From a virus: a DNA stretch of 55,141 nucleotides. Shown in pieces: positions 23,721 to 32,499 of the stretch (the stretch's first letter is position 1; each line of letters opens with the position of its first letter). A model generated the notes under the pieces. That model was not told the origin of the DNA. It did no database searches and worked only from the letters and a program-made list of their open reading frames with translations. The position numbers and the translations under genes were made by a program. The DNA is taken from the IMG/VR virus record IMGVR_UViG_3300010413_000041, positions 1 through 55,141 of that record; one strand, given 5' to 3'.

Positions 23721-24535
23721 CCCATCTCTCTTCTAGTCAACATCGGTCTTGAGTAAATCCTAGCCAACTTCTTCCAATCGTCCGAGTATTTTATGAGCTT
23801 ATCTGGTGGCTGATATAGCTGGGCAAACGGCATGCACCCGATCTCCCAGACCGCCCTAAGCCTTCTCTCTGCATCCCAGATCTTCTCCCCCCCATAACCT
23901 ATAAGCACATAGCACGATAATTGCTCTCGTGTTAGATGACCCAATTTATTCACCGCATCTTCAAGAGATCCAAGAGATCCCCTAGTATCAGCCGCCATAT
24001 ATAACCTCTTCAATCTTATGCTCTTGATCTGCTCTACAAACCAATCATCAACCAATCTCTTATCAACACCTCCCCTAAACTCAATCTGTTGATCCTGCCC
24101 CCTCAACATCTCGAACACATCCGCTTGATGTTCCCGAGGAGTGGCTAGAAAGTTGTTATCTTGGATGACATTCCCCGGCTTGACATCCAACAACCTCAAC
24201 TCTCCCTCTCGGTCGGGTACCAGACACCAAATACATTTATAAGGACATCCCCTGCTGGTAAAAGTGATCCCATCCTTGACATAAAACCCCGGCTCAAAAT
24301 CTCCCGGAGGTTGAGCATCGATCGCAGGACCACCTATCCTCACATCTTCATAATACTTATCCCACGCCTCGCATAATCTATATCCCTCGCTGATATCCCA
24401 TGTGAAAGTCACAGACACATGCACAGCATCAGCCTCCGGAAGGAATAACTGAGGGTCACCGATATAAATAAGATCCCCTCTCGGCGTATATGATGTCCTT
24501 CTCGGAAATACTCTTATCACCTTCTTCCCATCCAT
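23717..24535 (-). CDS. Radical SAM enzyme
   Basis: A 272-residue protein with the iron-sulfur motif CPYKCIWC (Cys-x3-Cys-x2-Cys) near residue 100, followed by FRGGVDKRLVDD and YMAADTRGSL segments that build the partial TIM barrel and bind S-adenosylmethionine. Start MDGKKV has GGAG upstream. The substrate is unknown; pairing with the PP-loop enzyme suggests a two-step modification, possibly of nucleotide or DNA base. Confidence 0.85.
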   Translation of the reverse strand: MDGKKVIRVFPRRTSYTPRGDLIYIGDPQLFLPEADAVHVSVTFTWDISEGYRLCEAWDKYYEDVRIGGPAIDAQPPGDFEPGFYVKDGITFTSRGCPYKCIWCLVPDREGELRLLDVKPGNVIQDNNFLATPREHQADVFEMLRGQDQQIEFRGGVDKRLVDDWFVEQIKSIRLKRLYMAADTRGSLGSLEDAVNKLGHLTREQLSCYVLIGYGGEKIWDAERRLRAVWEIGCMPFAQLYQPPDKLIKYSDDWKKLARIYSRPMLTRREMG

Positions 24536-24536
24536 A

Positions 24537-25565
24537 TCAACTCCAATATTCCCGGAACGTATCATTTATATCTTTACTCCCCTCTGCCCTCTCTAACTCC
24601 AACTCATCCAACTTATTGTATGCAGGGTCAAAATAAACCCAGAAGGCTTTGTTATCAGCACCCATCTTCTGCTTTAACACACTAACAAGCATCTGACAGC
24701 TACCCTCAACAACCATCGATCCAAACTGCTCCCCTTCCTTCTTATAATGGCGGGGTCTAACCACACTCATAACCTTATCAGACGACTGCTCAATATTCGA
24801 TGTCCATTGTCCATCGTCCATGCTGGGGATCTGTACTGCCTTCTCATCTACCGATCTCTTGGCTTGCACACCGACCACAAAAGGACAACTGAAAGCGAGA
24901 GCACCATCCTTCAACCGATCTAAATTATCTGACACCCCGATAACCTTGCTCTCCACATCCCCTTCAAACGGTATCCTCTGGAGATAATCTATAAACACCA
25001 TATCGATTGTAAATCTCTGGTTATCCCACTCCTCAATCGCCATCAATGCCATAGCCAAGGCGGAAGCGGTGATCTTCGGTCTCTTCTTCCTGCGCTCCAT
25101 ACTGTGACCAATAAACCACAGAGGCATATCAGTTCGAGCAACCCCGGCTAAATCGATCTTCCCAATCTGCTCATCTGACAACTTCCCCCTAGCCATATCT
25201 GATATGGAGATGGATTGCTCCGCTGCCACATGGAAGGCGTGAAGTTCCTCAATATGCTGTTCATAGGTCACATAAACAACAACCCTATCCAATTCTCCCA
25301 TCCTGACCAACTCCCTAGCACGATGCCTCGCCCATCTCATCATAAACCCTGTTTTTCCGTTCCCCGGTCTTCCAATTATGGATAACATCTCCCCAGACAA
25401 CATTGGCAAAAAATACTCATCAATCGATCCAACCCCAACAGGAACAGCAAGCTCCTTATTATCCCTGCGCCATCTGATATATCGAGCCCCAATCGCACCA
25501 ATATCCGAGGGAGTATATACAATATCCCGAGCATCTTTAGCATCCTTTACTTCATTGTATGGCAT
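24537..25565 (-). CDS. DnaB/RecA-like replicative helicase
   Basis: A 342-residue helicase. Walker A is IGRPGNGKTGF (65-75), a Walker B MVFIDYLQRI follows, and a glutamine or arginine sensor region near VGVQAKRSVDEK. It lacks the N-terminal domain of cellular DnaB, as several phage helicases do. Start MPYNEVKD follows the upstream stop immediately. Acts at the phage fork with the DnaD-like protein (loader) and primase encoded just upstream. Confidence 0.88.
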   Translation of the reverse strand: MPYNEVKDAKDARDIVYTPSDIGAIGARYIRWRRDNKELAVPVGVGSIDEYFLPMLSGEMLSIIGRPGNGKTGFMMRWARHRARELVRMGELDRVVVYVTYEQHIEELHAFHVAAEQSISISDMARGKLSDEQIGKIDLAGVARTDMPLWFIGHSMERRKKRPKITASALAMALMAIEEWDNQRFTIDMVFIDYLQRIPFEGDVESKVIGVSDNLDRLKDGALAFSCPFVVGVQAKRSVDEKAVQIPSMDDGQWTSNIEQSSDKVMSVVRPRHYKKEGEQFGSMVVEGSCQMLVSVLKQKMGADNKAFWVYFDPAYNKLDELELERAEGSKDINDTFREYWS

Positions 25566-25566
25566 A

Positions 25567-26370
25567 TCACACCCCATCCGGGATAGGTCGATTGTCCTTC
25601 TGCCCTCTTGCTCCCCCCACTTTCTGTTGATCCTTCCAAGCCATAAAATCATCCAAACACTTCTGGTAGTTATCATCATTCCGGAGGAAGTATTCGAGTG
25701 TGAACCAACTCTCGACCTGCAGGGTTACGCTCTTGCTAGCCCTAGCGAGAGCAATGCGCCAAGTCTCCTGAAAATGCTTGGAGGACCATCTGGTAGCGGC
25801 TTTTTTCCTGAGTGATTTATTGTCCTTCCTCGGTTGAGGTTTACTGGGGAATAAACTCCCCCACTCATCCAATATCTCTTCATATGGATGCCAGACCTTC
25901 TCCCCCACATCTTCCACATCCTCTTCCTCCCCTTCCGCATACCCTATCAATACCCTATCTATACCTTGTCCACCCTCCCCGATAATCCCAACATCCAAAT
26001 CATCCCCGTAATATTCGAGATAAGCCGTTTTGAGATCCCCATCAGGAATGGATGATATCTCATTCAGTATCCTAATCCTGACAGTATCAGATCTCGTAGC
26101 ATGATAACGCCGAAGGTTCTTAACCCATATAATCCCATCCTCATAATATACCTTCCTATCTTTAGCAAATCTCTTTAGTGCGTCCTCAATGTAGGCTCTC
26201 CTTATCCCTGTCTCGAATACAATCACGCTTATGGAGATCTCGTAAATCCCTGATAAAGTGGACATATCGTTGGTAATGAAATATATAAATATCAACTTCT
26301 CCGTGGGCGTGAGATCTATAAACCACGGATCCTTCCAGATGCTACAATGTATCTGCCTAAAATTAGCCAT
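25567..26370 (-). CDS. DnaD-like replication protein / helicase loader
   Basis: A 267-residue protein. Residues 1-110 are a winged-helix domain as in DnaD-like phage proteins (FRQIHCSIWKDPWFIDLTPTEKLIFIYF, then KRFAKDRKVYYEDGIIWVKN). After an acidic linker the C-terminal roughly 80 residues (RWSSKHFQETWRIALARAS, then WFTLEYFLRNDDNYQKCLDD) match the end of phage replication proteins that contact the helicase. Fits initiator or loader by family and position between primase and helicase. Confidence 0.8.
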   Translation of the reverse strand: MANFRQIHCSIWKDPWFIDLTPTEKLIFIYFITNDMSTLSGIYEISISVIVFETGIRRAYIEDALKRFAKDRKVYYEDGIIWVKNLRRYHATRSDTVRIRILNEISSIPDGDLKTAYLEYYGDDLDVGIIGEGGQGIDRVLIGYAEGEEEDVEDVGEKVWHPYEEILDEWGSLFPSKPQPRKDNKSLRKKAATRWSSKHFQETWRIALARASKSVTLQVESWFTLEYFLRNDDNYQKCLDDFMAWKDQQKVGGARGQKDNRPIPDGV

Positions 26371-26373
26371 CTA

Positions 26374-27429
26374 TCACCTCGCCATTCTCATCAATCTCTT
26401 GATCCCTTCCCCAGACAACGCACCCGCTAAAATCGCATCGTCTATCTTCATGGGGATATGGATAATCCTGACCCTCGATCTCCCCAATAGGTTAGCTGCT
26501 CTATCGACCGGACTTATAGACTTCTCATCCTTCCCATAGTAAGCATCGGGGTCTAAACACAGATATATCGGCTCATGATCCCGGAAGATCCCAAATATCC
26601 TCTCCTCCGGTTCGACCGCTGGCAACCCTGCTATCTGCAACCTGTCACTATCCAATGTCAAGCACGTCACCATCGATTTAATCTCCCCCTCCAACAACAA
26701 CAAAGGACCTTTATCGATCTCAGGGATGCAGATAAACGGTGACGCAGGGATACCGCACTTCTCTTGTCTGTACCTTGATCCATCCGGAGGCTCATCAATC
26801 AACCTGTGTTTCACATTGACAACATCCCACCCATAATCTCTCACAGGGATAACAAGTGAAGGGGAGTGCCAGTATACTTCCCACCTCCCATCAACCTTCT
26901 TCGATAACTGATAATCCGGACAATACCCCAACTGCCAGAAGTTCACCCAATCTATATTCACCCCCCGATCTTCCCAGATCCTAGCACTCGCCTCATCTAA
27001 CATATCATGATACTTAACCCATGCTTGAGCCCTTCTTAGCTCATCGAGTGCTATTTTTGCATCCTCGATCTTCTTCGATAACTCCTCTTCGACCTTCTTC
27101 GCCCGATCCTCCGCCATCCTTCGAGCCAATTCCGGAGAAGGCATTGGCGGCAACTCCCCATTGTTCAAATATCTGAGTGCATCCACAAACTCTTCCTTAT
27201 GCCACTCCTTCCGCCAATCGAAAATATCACCATGCCTCCCACACCTTCCAAAGCATCTGTACCTCTTCCTATCAACCTTGAAGGACGGAGTATCCTCATT
27301 GTGATCAGGAAACGGACAACACCAAATATAGTCTTCCCCAGACACCCCCATCGGAGCTCCAATATCCCTGACAACTAAATCACGGAGATCAGTAGTCTGT
27401 TTGATCCTGTCCACCACATAGTCATCCAT
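26374..27429 (-). CDS. DnaG-type primase
   Basis: A 351-residue primase. The N-terminal zinc domain has CPFPDH and CFGRC (Cys38, His42, Cys59, Cys63). The middle is helical. The C-terminal Toprim region contains LLLLEGEIKSM (catalytic Glu) and YLCLDPDAY (DxD). Start MDDYVVD overlaps the upstream stop by 8 bases. Makes RNA primers for phage replication together with the helicase two genes downstream. Confidence 0.9.
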   Translation of the reverse strand: MDDYVVDRIKQTTDLRDLVVRDIGAPMGVSGEDYIWCCPFPDHNEDTPSFKVDRKRYRCFGRCGRHGDIFDWRKEWHKEEFVDALRYLNNGELPPMPSPELARRMAEDRAKKVEEELSKKIEDAKIALDELRRAQAWVKYHDMLDEASARIWEDRGVNIDWVNFWQLGYCPDYQLSKKVDGRWEVYWHSPSLVIPVRDYGWDVVNVKHRLIDEPPDGSRYRQEKCGIPASPFICIPEIDKGPLLLLEGEIKSMVTCLTLDSDRLQIAGLPAVEPEERIFGIFRDHEPIYLCLDPDAYYGKDEKSISPVDRAANLLGRSRVRIIHIPMKIDDAILAGALSGEGIKRLMRMAR

Positions 27430-27973
27430 AATTAACCTCAACTTCAAAACAGATAACCCAGACCCAAGGATTAGTCTCCCACCCAAACCCCTTCTCTTTG
27501 TAAATCTCATCCCATAACTCAATAAATCGCCATCGGGGATCATTGGTTGGGGCATTGGTTTTCTTATAGACAAATCTTCTCAATCCCTCTGCCCACATAT
27601 TAACCAAATTAATATCCTGCAACCTCTCTACCAAAATCTCGGTTATCAATAAATTAAGCCTTGACCATTCCCGCCTCATAAATAGCGGAGATCTCCAATC
27701 ACACTCCAAGATCCCTTCACTATTGGCACGGTATATCACCTTCCCATCTTCCCCCAGACCAAACCCCTCCCTCACCCATAAAATATCCCCCTCAACCCCA
27801 TAAGGACAGGTTATCAATTCATTGCTCTTAAATATATCAACCCAACCATCCCTCCTCCTGTCTATCCTTGTATAGGTCTGCACCTTCAACGGTCGCCTAG
27901 TCTCCCTCTTCCTGCCATCCAATAAAGCCTTAACCATCTCCGAGCTAAATATGATTGGTCGTTCTTTGCTCAT
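27422..27973 (-). CDS. ASCH-like phage protein
   Basis: A 183-residue protein beginning MSKERPIIFSSEMVKALLDG with an RKRETRRP follow-up, the signature of a widespread phage/prophage family with an ASCH/PUA-like fold. GDILWVREGFG and the late NPWVWVICFEVE strands support this. ASCH domains usually bind RNA, so a role with primers or translation is possible. GAGGAAGAAG lies before the ATG. Confidence 0.75.
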   Translation of the reverse strand: MSKERPIIFSSEMVKALLDGRKRETRRPLKVQTYTRIDRRRDGWVDIFKSNELITCPYGVEGDILWVREGFGLGEDGKVIYRANSEGILECDWRSPLFMRREWSRLNLLITEILVERLQDINLVNMWAEGLRRFVYKKTNAPTNDPRWRFIELWDEIYKEKGFGWETNPWVWVICFEVEVNYG

Positions 27974-28160
27974 TCTTCTTCCTCTCTTCTGCACCAACTA
28001 AAATCGAATGGATAAATGGGAGATAAACTAACTTATAAAATCGGTATATGTTTTTCCAATCCTCAGCACTCAATAGATTGAAATAGTGGCTTTGACATAT
28101 TTGCCAGTTCTTGGGGATGCAACCTTCCCCAATGTTACTTCCACATACTCTACACTTCAT
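27945..28160 (-). CDS. Small zinc-finger-like protein
   Basis: A 71-residue protein opening MKCRVCGSNIGEGC with a later CQSHYF, a likely zinc site. The C-terminal end overlaps the next gene by 29 bases. Similar short Cys-rich phage proteins mark wrong-number metal sites and remain uncharacterised. Confidence 0.55.
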   Translation of the reverse strand: MKCRVCGSNIGEGCIPKNWQICQSHYFNLLSAEDWKNIYRFYKLVYLPFIHSILVGAEERKKNEQRTTNHI

Positions 28161-28452
28161 TCTTGCAATCCTCCCAATGTTTCATAAAACAACGCCCGCA
28201 GTAACATCCTCCGCACCGCTCACATTCCCAATAGCTCCGATCCATTATCTGTTCCCCGCACTTCCCACAGAACACCATGCAAGGACCACCGGACAGAATA
28301 CACAGGAAAACAAACCCGATAAAGGAGAATATTACAAACGTCACCCCGGCAGATCCCGGATTTATAAAATAGGTGATCCCCCCAAACACACCTCCGACCA
28401 ATAATCCCCCTGCTACCAAACTCAACACCTTTATGCTCATGTCGTCCTTCAT
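28150..28452 (-). CDS. Membrane protein with cytoplasmic zinc ribbon
   Basis: A 100-residue protein with two hydrophobic helices (LVAGGLLVGGVFGGITYFI, then VTFVIFSFIGFVFLCIL). A Cys-rich C-terminus follows (CGKCGEQ, CERCGGCYCGRC, plus His), likely two zinc sites. AAGGGAG lies before the ATG. A membrane-anchored regulator or host-takeover protein is possible; function unknown. Confidence 0.65.
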   Translation of the reverse strand: MKDDMSIKVLSLVAGGLLVGGVFGGITYFINPGSAGVTFVIFSFIGFVFLCILSGGPCMVFCGKCGEQIMDRSYWECERCGGCYCGRCFMKHWEDCKNEV

Positions 28453-28474
28453 GTCTACTCCCTTCTAATAAATA

Positions 28475-28498
28475 GGTCGGGGATGTAACTCCCCGACC
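28475..28498 (-). terminator. Weak terminator-like hairpin
   Basis: GGTCGGGGA pairs with TCCCCGACC (9 bp, 6-base loop), between two early genes. The minus strand continues TATTTATTAG, an interrupted U-tract, so termination would be partial. Confidence 0.45.
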
Positions 28499-28504
28499 CA
28501 TAAC

Positions 28505-28900
28505 CTAAACGCCAACAATCCTGCATCCCGGATTGCCAACCTTCTTCATTGCCAAGATCTCGGGATGAGCAACCGCATAACCATCTAAAGCACCATTATC
28601 CCAACTTGTCCTCCCCTGCACATAAACCGCCTTCAACCGCTCACCGTTGATTGTCTCCCCCTTCATAACCACCGCATCCTTAATCTTCTGCTCTAATGCC
28701 TCCTTCTTCTTTATCAATCCTGACACCTCCGTCGCCCGTTCCTCTTCGAGATCCCTTATCTTCTCGGCGATATCAACTGGCACTATATCTTCAAATAGCA
28801 TATCGTAATGACTATTGACCAATTCTATGCGATCCCCCAGAGCAACCAAATCGTCCATCATGCTGATTATCTGCTGGGTAAAGTTCATCTGTTCTTCCAT
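28505..28900 (-). CDS. Conserved coiled-coil phage protein
   Basis: A 131-residue protein: a charged helical half (IRDLEEERATEVSGLIKKKEAL), then a compact C-terminal domain (VQGRTSWDNGALDGYAVAHP, with VGNPGCRI) that recurs in early regions of diverse phages. Exact role unknown; often near recombination or nuclease genes. Confidence 0.65.
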   Translation of the reverse strand: MEEQMNFTQQIISMMDDLVALGDRIELVNSHYDMLFEDIVPVDIAEKIRDLEEERATEVSGLIKKKEALEQKIKDAVVMKGETINGERLKAVYVQGRTSWDNGALDGYAVAHPEILAMKKVGNPGCRIVGV

Positions 28901-28916
28901 TATGTATTCTCCTCGA

Positions 28917-29543
28917 TTAAAGTTTTATGATCTTGTCCAGTAACAGTCGTCGCCAACTCTTATTGGTGACAGGGTATTGAGCATCAATATTCGATAGCAA
29001 ATCCAATGTATTCTCTTCCTTATTCGCCTCAGCTAACTCTTCCTCCCTCGCTCGGCTCAAATTATCTCTGTATCTCTTATACCACTCGTTCCATTCCTCC
29101 GCTCTGATTTTAGCCTGAGCCAGCGCAGGGGATAGCTGCATAAAATACTTCCTCCCATAACTCTCATAGCTATACATGGGCTCTCCCCAATCATCCCCAT
29201 AAACACCCGGAACACAGAAGGGGGTATTGGGATGCAATTGCCATTCCCCCGACTTCTTATCCAAATTGTACATAACCATAATAGGGGCATACCCTTCAAC
29301 CCTAATCTCCCCCGTATTGACCCAAGGTTGGGGCGGTCTATCCTGACCATTAAAGGTGTGATACTCGTGTAAGATCTCAGGAATGTTCGCCTCGAAGCAC
29401 TCCCTAATCCTTCTCCAAGTATCGGCAACATCTACCGCCGATTTATACTGCCGATCCAACCTCTCCAACTCTTCTTCAAGCTCCCTCATTCTCAGAGCGA
29501 TCTTCCCCACTTCTGCAATCTCATTAATTCTGTAAATCGACAT
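28917..29543 (-). CDS. Unknown 208-residue early protein
   Basis: An N-terminal coiled coil (MRELEEELERLDRQYKSAV), a central beta-rich part with many Trp/Tyr/Pro, and a C-terminal helical part (ARAEEWNEWYKRYRD-like). No family recognised. Its leader carries a strong hairpin (29579-29615). Confidence 0.6.
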   Translation of the reverse strand: MSIYRINEIAEVGKIALRMRELEEELERLDRQYKSAVDVADTWRRIRECFEANIPEILHEYHTFNGQDRPPQPWVNTGEIRVEGYAPIMVMYNLDKKSGEWQLHPNTPFCVPGVYGDDWGEPMYSYESYGRKYFMQLSPALAQAKIRAEEWNEWYKRYRDNLSRAREEELAEANKEENTLDLLSNIDAQYPVTNKSWRRLLLDKIIKL

Positions 29544-29578
29544 CTCAAATCTCCCGGATTTTATCTAGTCTCTTATTC

Positions 29579-29615
29579 GGTCTGGGGAGCGGGGGATCTT
29601 CCGCTCCCACAGACC
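29579..29615 (-). promoter_or_regulatory. Strong 14-bp leader hairpin
   Basis: GGTCTG-GGGAGCGG pairs with CCGCTCCC-(A)-CAGACC around an 8-base loop: 14 pairs with one bulged A. It lies in a 199-base gap, 36 bases before the next gene. No U-tract follows, so an mRNA stabiliser, attenuator or protein-binding leader is likelier than a terminator. The rest of the gap has no gene that I can support. Confidence 0.55.
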
Positions 29616-29742
29616 ATAAACCATCCCACACCCCCGAAGGAGGGCGGGAGCATGGGCTCACACCATGACCAACACTATACTTCTGCAATCTTCCATATCT
29701 TCTCCCTCGATTATATCAAATCTAACATTATCGTACATCTAA

Positions 29743-30798
29743 CTAAATCCCTAGCCCACTCTGGAAATATGTCGTTTTGACCTTCTCCCAAGCCTTCTGA
29801 GCATCATTTGCACATTCCTTTACCAACTTGTGAGCATCCTCCTTCGAGATCCCCAAAGCATCCGTATTATCATAATAAGTTCGATAATCCCCAAATGCTA
29901 CTGGACTTCTCATCTCGTCCATCTGCCTCTCGGACGGCACTAACTCTCCCTCAACCTTGCCGGGGTGATCTTCCTGAGCAACAACCTCACCATCAACCCC
30001 AACCACATCCTCTTCCTCATCCTCCCCATAATCGACCTCAACCCCATCAACATCAATATCCGAGGGGAGTAACAGATTGGATTTAGCCTCCGGAAGAGTG
30101 TTCTGCTCAATCTCATCAAGCTTTAAACTGACCCATCTAGGATCTGCCTCAATAGATAACATGTACTTGGCTAATCTCTTGTACTCCCCCTCTTTAATGG
30201 GTACTGAGATCATCTTAGGTCGCCTCTTCAACACCAATGGCAACCCGGAGATCCTACCACCATTCAACATTGCAATCGCCCGTAATTGATCGGATATGTT
30301 CGCAATATCATGCCTTGAAGTGGTCATCAATACCAGACACGCAGCCCTACGGAGTTCGGGGATAATAACCCTCATTCTCCCGGCGGGTTTACAAACAATA
30401 TCCTGCCCCTTATAGTCCTTCCCAACACTCATCCCCTCACTATACGGGATGTAGGGCTCTCCGTTCAATACCTTGACGCCTCCCCCATCGGTATCAACCC
30501 AATAAAGGAACCGCTCACCATCACTCCGAGCAATTAACCTCCCGGCTGTGTACCCCTCCAAATAAGCATCCCATTGACGCTCAATATCATCGAAGGGGAG
30601 TATGATGTTGATCTCCCTTGGCTGATCCCCATAAACTTCCCTAAACTTCTCAGCCGCCTCTTCTTCCCCTTCGCTAAATTCGACCCGGAAATAGGTCAAA
30701 TCTTTGCCCGGGGCTTTTTCGGTCTTCGGAGATCCCTTGCGAATAGCACCGATCTCCGGAAATTTTAAACCCCTATCAGTCAAACCCTTTATAGCCAT
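29743..30798 (-). CDS. Recombination-directionality-factor-like protein (Gp3-like)
   Basis: A 351-residue protein resembling the family named after phage phiC31/phiBT1 Gp3. The opening MAIKGLTDRGLKFPEIGAIRKG leads into a DLTYFRVEF strand and NIILPFDDIERQWDAYLEGYTAGRLIARSDG. In serine-integrase phages Gp3 switches integration to excision. No integrase is visible here, so it may have another role in replication or recombination. The C-terminal half is acidic. Confidence 0.65.
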   Translation of the reverse strand: MAIKGLTDRGLKFPEIGAIRKGSPKTEKAPGKDLTYFRVEFSEGEEEAAEKFREVYGDQPREINIILPFDDIERQWDAYLEGYTAGRLIARSDGERFLYWVDTDGGGVKVLNGEPYIPYSEGMSVGKDYKGQDIVCKPAGRMRVIIPELRRAACLVLMTTSRHDIANISDQLRAIAMLNGGRISGLPLVLKRRPKMISVPIKEGEYKRLAKYMLSIEADPRWVSLKLDEIEQNTLPEAKSNLLLPSDIDVDGVEVDYGEDEEEDVVGVDGEVVAQEDHPGKVEGELVPSERQMDEMRSPVAFGDYRTYYDNTDALGISKEDAHKLVKECANDAQKAWEKVKTTYFQSGLGI

Positions 30799-30816
30799 TT
30801 TATGCCTCCAATTTAT

Positions 30817-31260
30817 CTAATAACCAAGATCTTCCAATAATTCGTCCGGTGACTTCCCAGACCTCTCAGCATCGATAATGCCGAGATCTTCAAGCACCCC
30901 TCGGACTTCCATAGCCTCATCCTCTGAAACGGAGCGCTTATACTCAACAAACTTCTTAGTCACTATTCCTTTAGTATCTTCTCCACACCTCCAACATCTA
31001 ATTTTACAAATCCGCTCTTTACCGGGGATATATTCAATCCGCAGATCTCCCCAACATTGGGAGCAAAGATAATGCATAACAGCTCTTTGCCCCATGACAT
31101 CCGTCATAATCAACCCATCCTCTTCCTGCTGGCTCTCAGCATTAAAAGGGGAATAATGCACCCCATCAATAACCACCACCCCTTCCAGATATCCTTGATC
31201 CTTCCCAACTTCCCGGTACTCAACCCCATCGATAATTATTTGTCTAAACATCCCTTCCAT
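30817..31260 (-). CDS. Zinc-ribbon protein, early region
   Basis: A 147-residue protein with CSQC and CWRCG near residues 70-90, spaced like a zinc ribbon, then a helical acidic C-terminus. Start MEGMFRQI has AGGAG seven bases upstream. May bind nucleic acid or a host polymerase, by family analogy only. Confidence 0.6.
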   Translation of the reverse strand: MEGMFRQIIIDGVEYREVGKDQGYLEGVVVIDGVHYSPFNAESQQEEDGLIMTDVMGQRAVMHYLCSQCWGDLRIEYIPGKERICKIRCWRCGEDTKGIVTKKFVEYKRSVSEDEAMEVRGVLEDLGIIDAERSGKSPDELLEDLGY

Positions 31261-31270
31261 ATCTGCTCTC

Positions 31271-31570
31271 CTATGCAATCTCTACACTAAACAACCGCTT
31301 GATGTTATCCACCCTGATTGTCTGACCAAACCAACCGTAAATTTTATCCATCCCCAACATCAATTCGCCAGTCTCAGCATCCTCAATCATTATCTCGAGC
31401 CCGAAGTCGTGGAGAATGCCCCCATCGGTTATCTTAAATACCAAGATCCCCGACCCAAAGTCAGGACCATTATCCAAGATCTTCTCCTTAAACTCCTTGG
31501 TCACCGATCGCCCCGGCTGTGATGTGTACTCAATCTTCTTATCCTTCTTCTTATTCTTCTTCTTAGCCAT
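31271..31570 (-). CDS. Unknown basic 99-residue protein
   Basis: A Lys-rich N-terminus (AKKKNKKKDKK) followed by a beta-rich domain. The basic tail suggests nucleic-acid contact. No family recognised. Confidence 0.55.
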   Translation of the reverse strand: MAKKKNKKKDKKIEYTSQPGRSVTKEFKEKILDNGPDFGSGILVFKITDGGILHDFGLEIMIEDAETGELMLGMDKIYGWFGQTIRVDNIKRLFSVEIA

Positions 31571-31783
31571 CTAATGCACTCCATTCATTTTGTAATCTAA
31601 AGGACCATCTAACTCTCGCCATCGATATCTCATCTCTTCTTCGAGCTCCGCAGAACGCTCAACCCAATAATCACAACAACATATATCACCATCACCTAAT
31701 TTATGCTGGCAACCGGGAGAATGCTCGCTGAGTGGATGCAGACAATCTGGGCAATCAACTTCACTCTCAATATCTAATACCAT
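31571..31783 (-). CDS. Small Cys/His-rich metal-binding protein
   Basis: A 70-residue protein with CPDCLHPLSEHSPGCQH and CCCDYW, an arrangement typical of small phage/host proteins that bind zinc. Start MVLDIE has GGAAGGAG upstream. Role unknown. Confidence 0.6.
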   Translation of the reverse strand: MVLDIESEVDCPDCLHPLSEHSPGCQHKLGDGDICCCDYWVERSAELEEEMRYRWRELDGPLDYKMNGVH

Positions 31784-31787
31784 TGTC

Positions 31788-32069
31788 CTACTCCTTCCCA
31801 CCATGAGTGTTCCCTACAATCAACACATCTGGATCTTCAAGATCATCTTTGCGATCCCCGACGTATACCCAACTCATCCTCACAGGAGGTTGACCGCCAC
31901 CTTGGATCTCCTTCCCCTTCAAGAAATCGTACCACTCCCTAATTATGATCCTCAGCGAAGCACTAAACCCACGATCCCCCAGACCCAACGCAGATTGCAG
32001 CTCCTTCACGATCTTATATTCATTCTCATTCAATACAACGTTCCTTATAACCTTCTTATCTTCTGCCAT
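31788..32069 (-). CDS. Ribbon-helix-helix-like DNA-binding protein
   Basis: A 93-residue protein. The N-terminus has a short beta strand and two helices (NVVLNENEYKIVKELQSALGL, then SASLRIIIREWYDFLKG), the usual Arc/MetJ layout. It may bind an operator as a dimer. A plausible early repressor; target unknown. Confidence 0.6.
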   Translation of the reverse strand: MAEDKKVIRNVVLNENEYKIVKELQSALGLGDRGFSASLRIIIREWYDFLKGKEIQGGGQPPVRMSWVYVGDRKDDLEDPDVLIVGNTHGGKE

Positions 32070-32273
32070 TTATCCTCTCCAAAATAAATCCTCTTCTCTG
32101 ATGCTTATCTCAACATATCTAATCTCGTAAGTATCCGATCCAAATATCGCCTTCGTTCCTCCAACATTAATCACACTAACATTCTCAATAGGCTCTCCCT
32201 TCTCATTGACAAGTTCATATATTCTCAACCCTAAACTAAACATCTCCGTTGGGCGCAAATGTATACTAGCCAT
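32070..32273 (-). CDS. Unknown 67-residue protein
   Basis: A small beta-rich protein (MASIHLRPTEMFSLG start, with GGGAG upstream). No family recognised. Overlaps the next upstream gene by 8 bases. Confidence 0.5.
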   Translation of the reverse strand: MASIHLRPTEMFSLGLRIYELVNEKGEPIENVSVINVGGTKAIFGSDTYEIRYVEISIREEDLFWRG

Positions 32274-32499
32274 CAACGCTCCCATCCTGCTCAACTACAA
32301 TATCCGGATCTCTGGTAAACCCAGACGCCCAAGCGAAATCGCTGGCATAAAGCTCAAAATACTCCGATACTCCACGATAATCCATCTCCTCATCCCTGAC
32401 CTTATAAATAAATATGTCAGTTCCGAGATCCCGAGCCATCTTCTTAGCCAACTTGATCGCCTTCTTCTCCGTAATAGTGACCTTATACGTGTCTTCCAT
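32266..32499 (-). CDS. Unknown 77-residue protein
   Basis: Shares an AxxxAKKMARDLGTDIF pattern with the protein at 20804-21127, suggesting a duplicated small fold. The start MEDTYKV lies in the overlap with the upstream gene. Function unknown. Confidence 0.5.
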   Translation of the reverse strand: MEDTYKVTITEKKAIKLAKKMARDLGTDIFIYKVRDEEMDYRGVSEYFELYASDFAWASGFTRDPDIVVEQDGSVDG

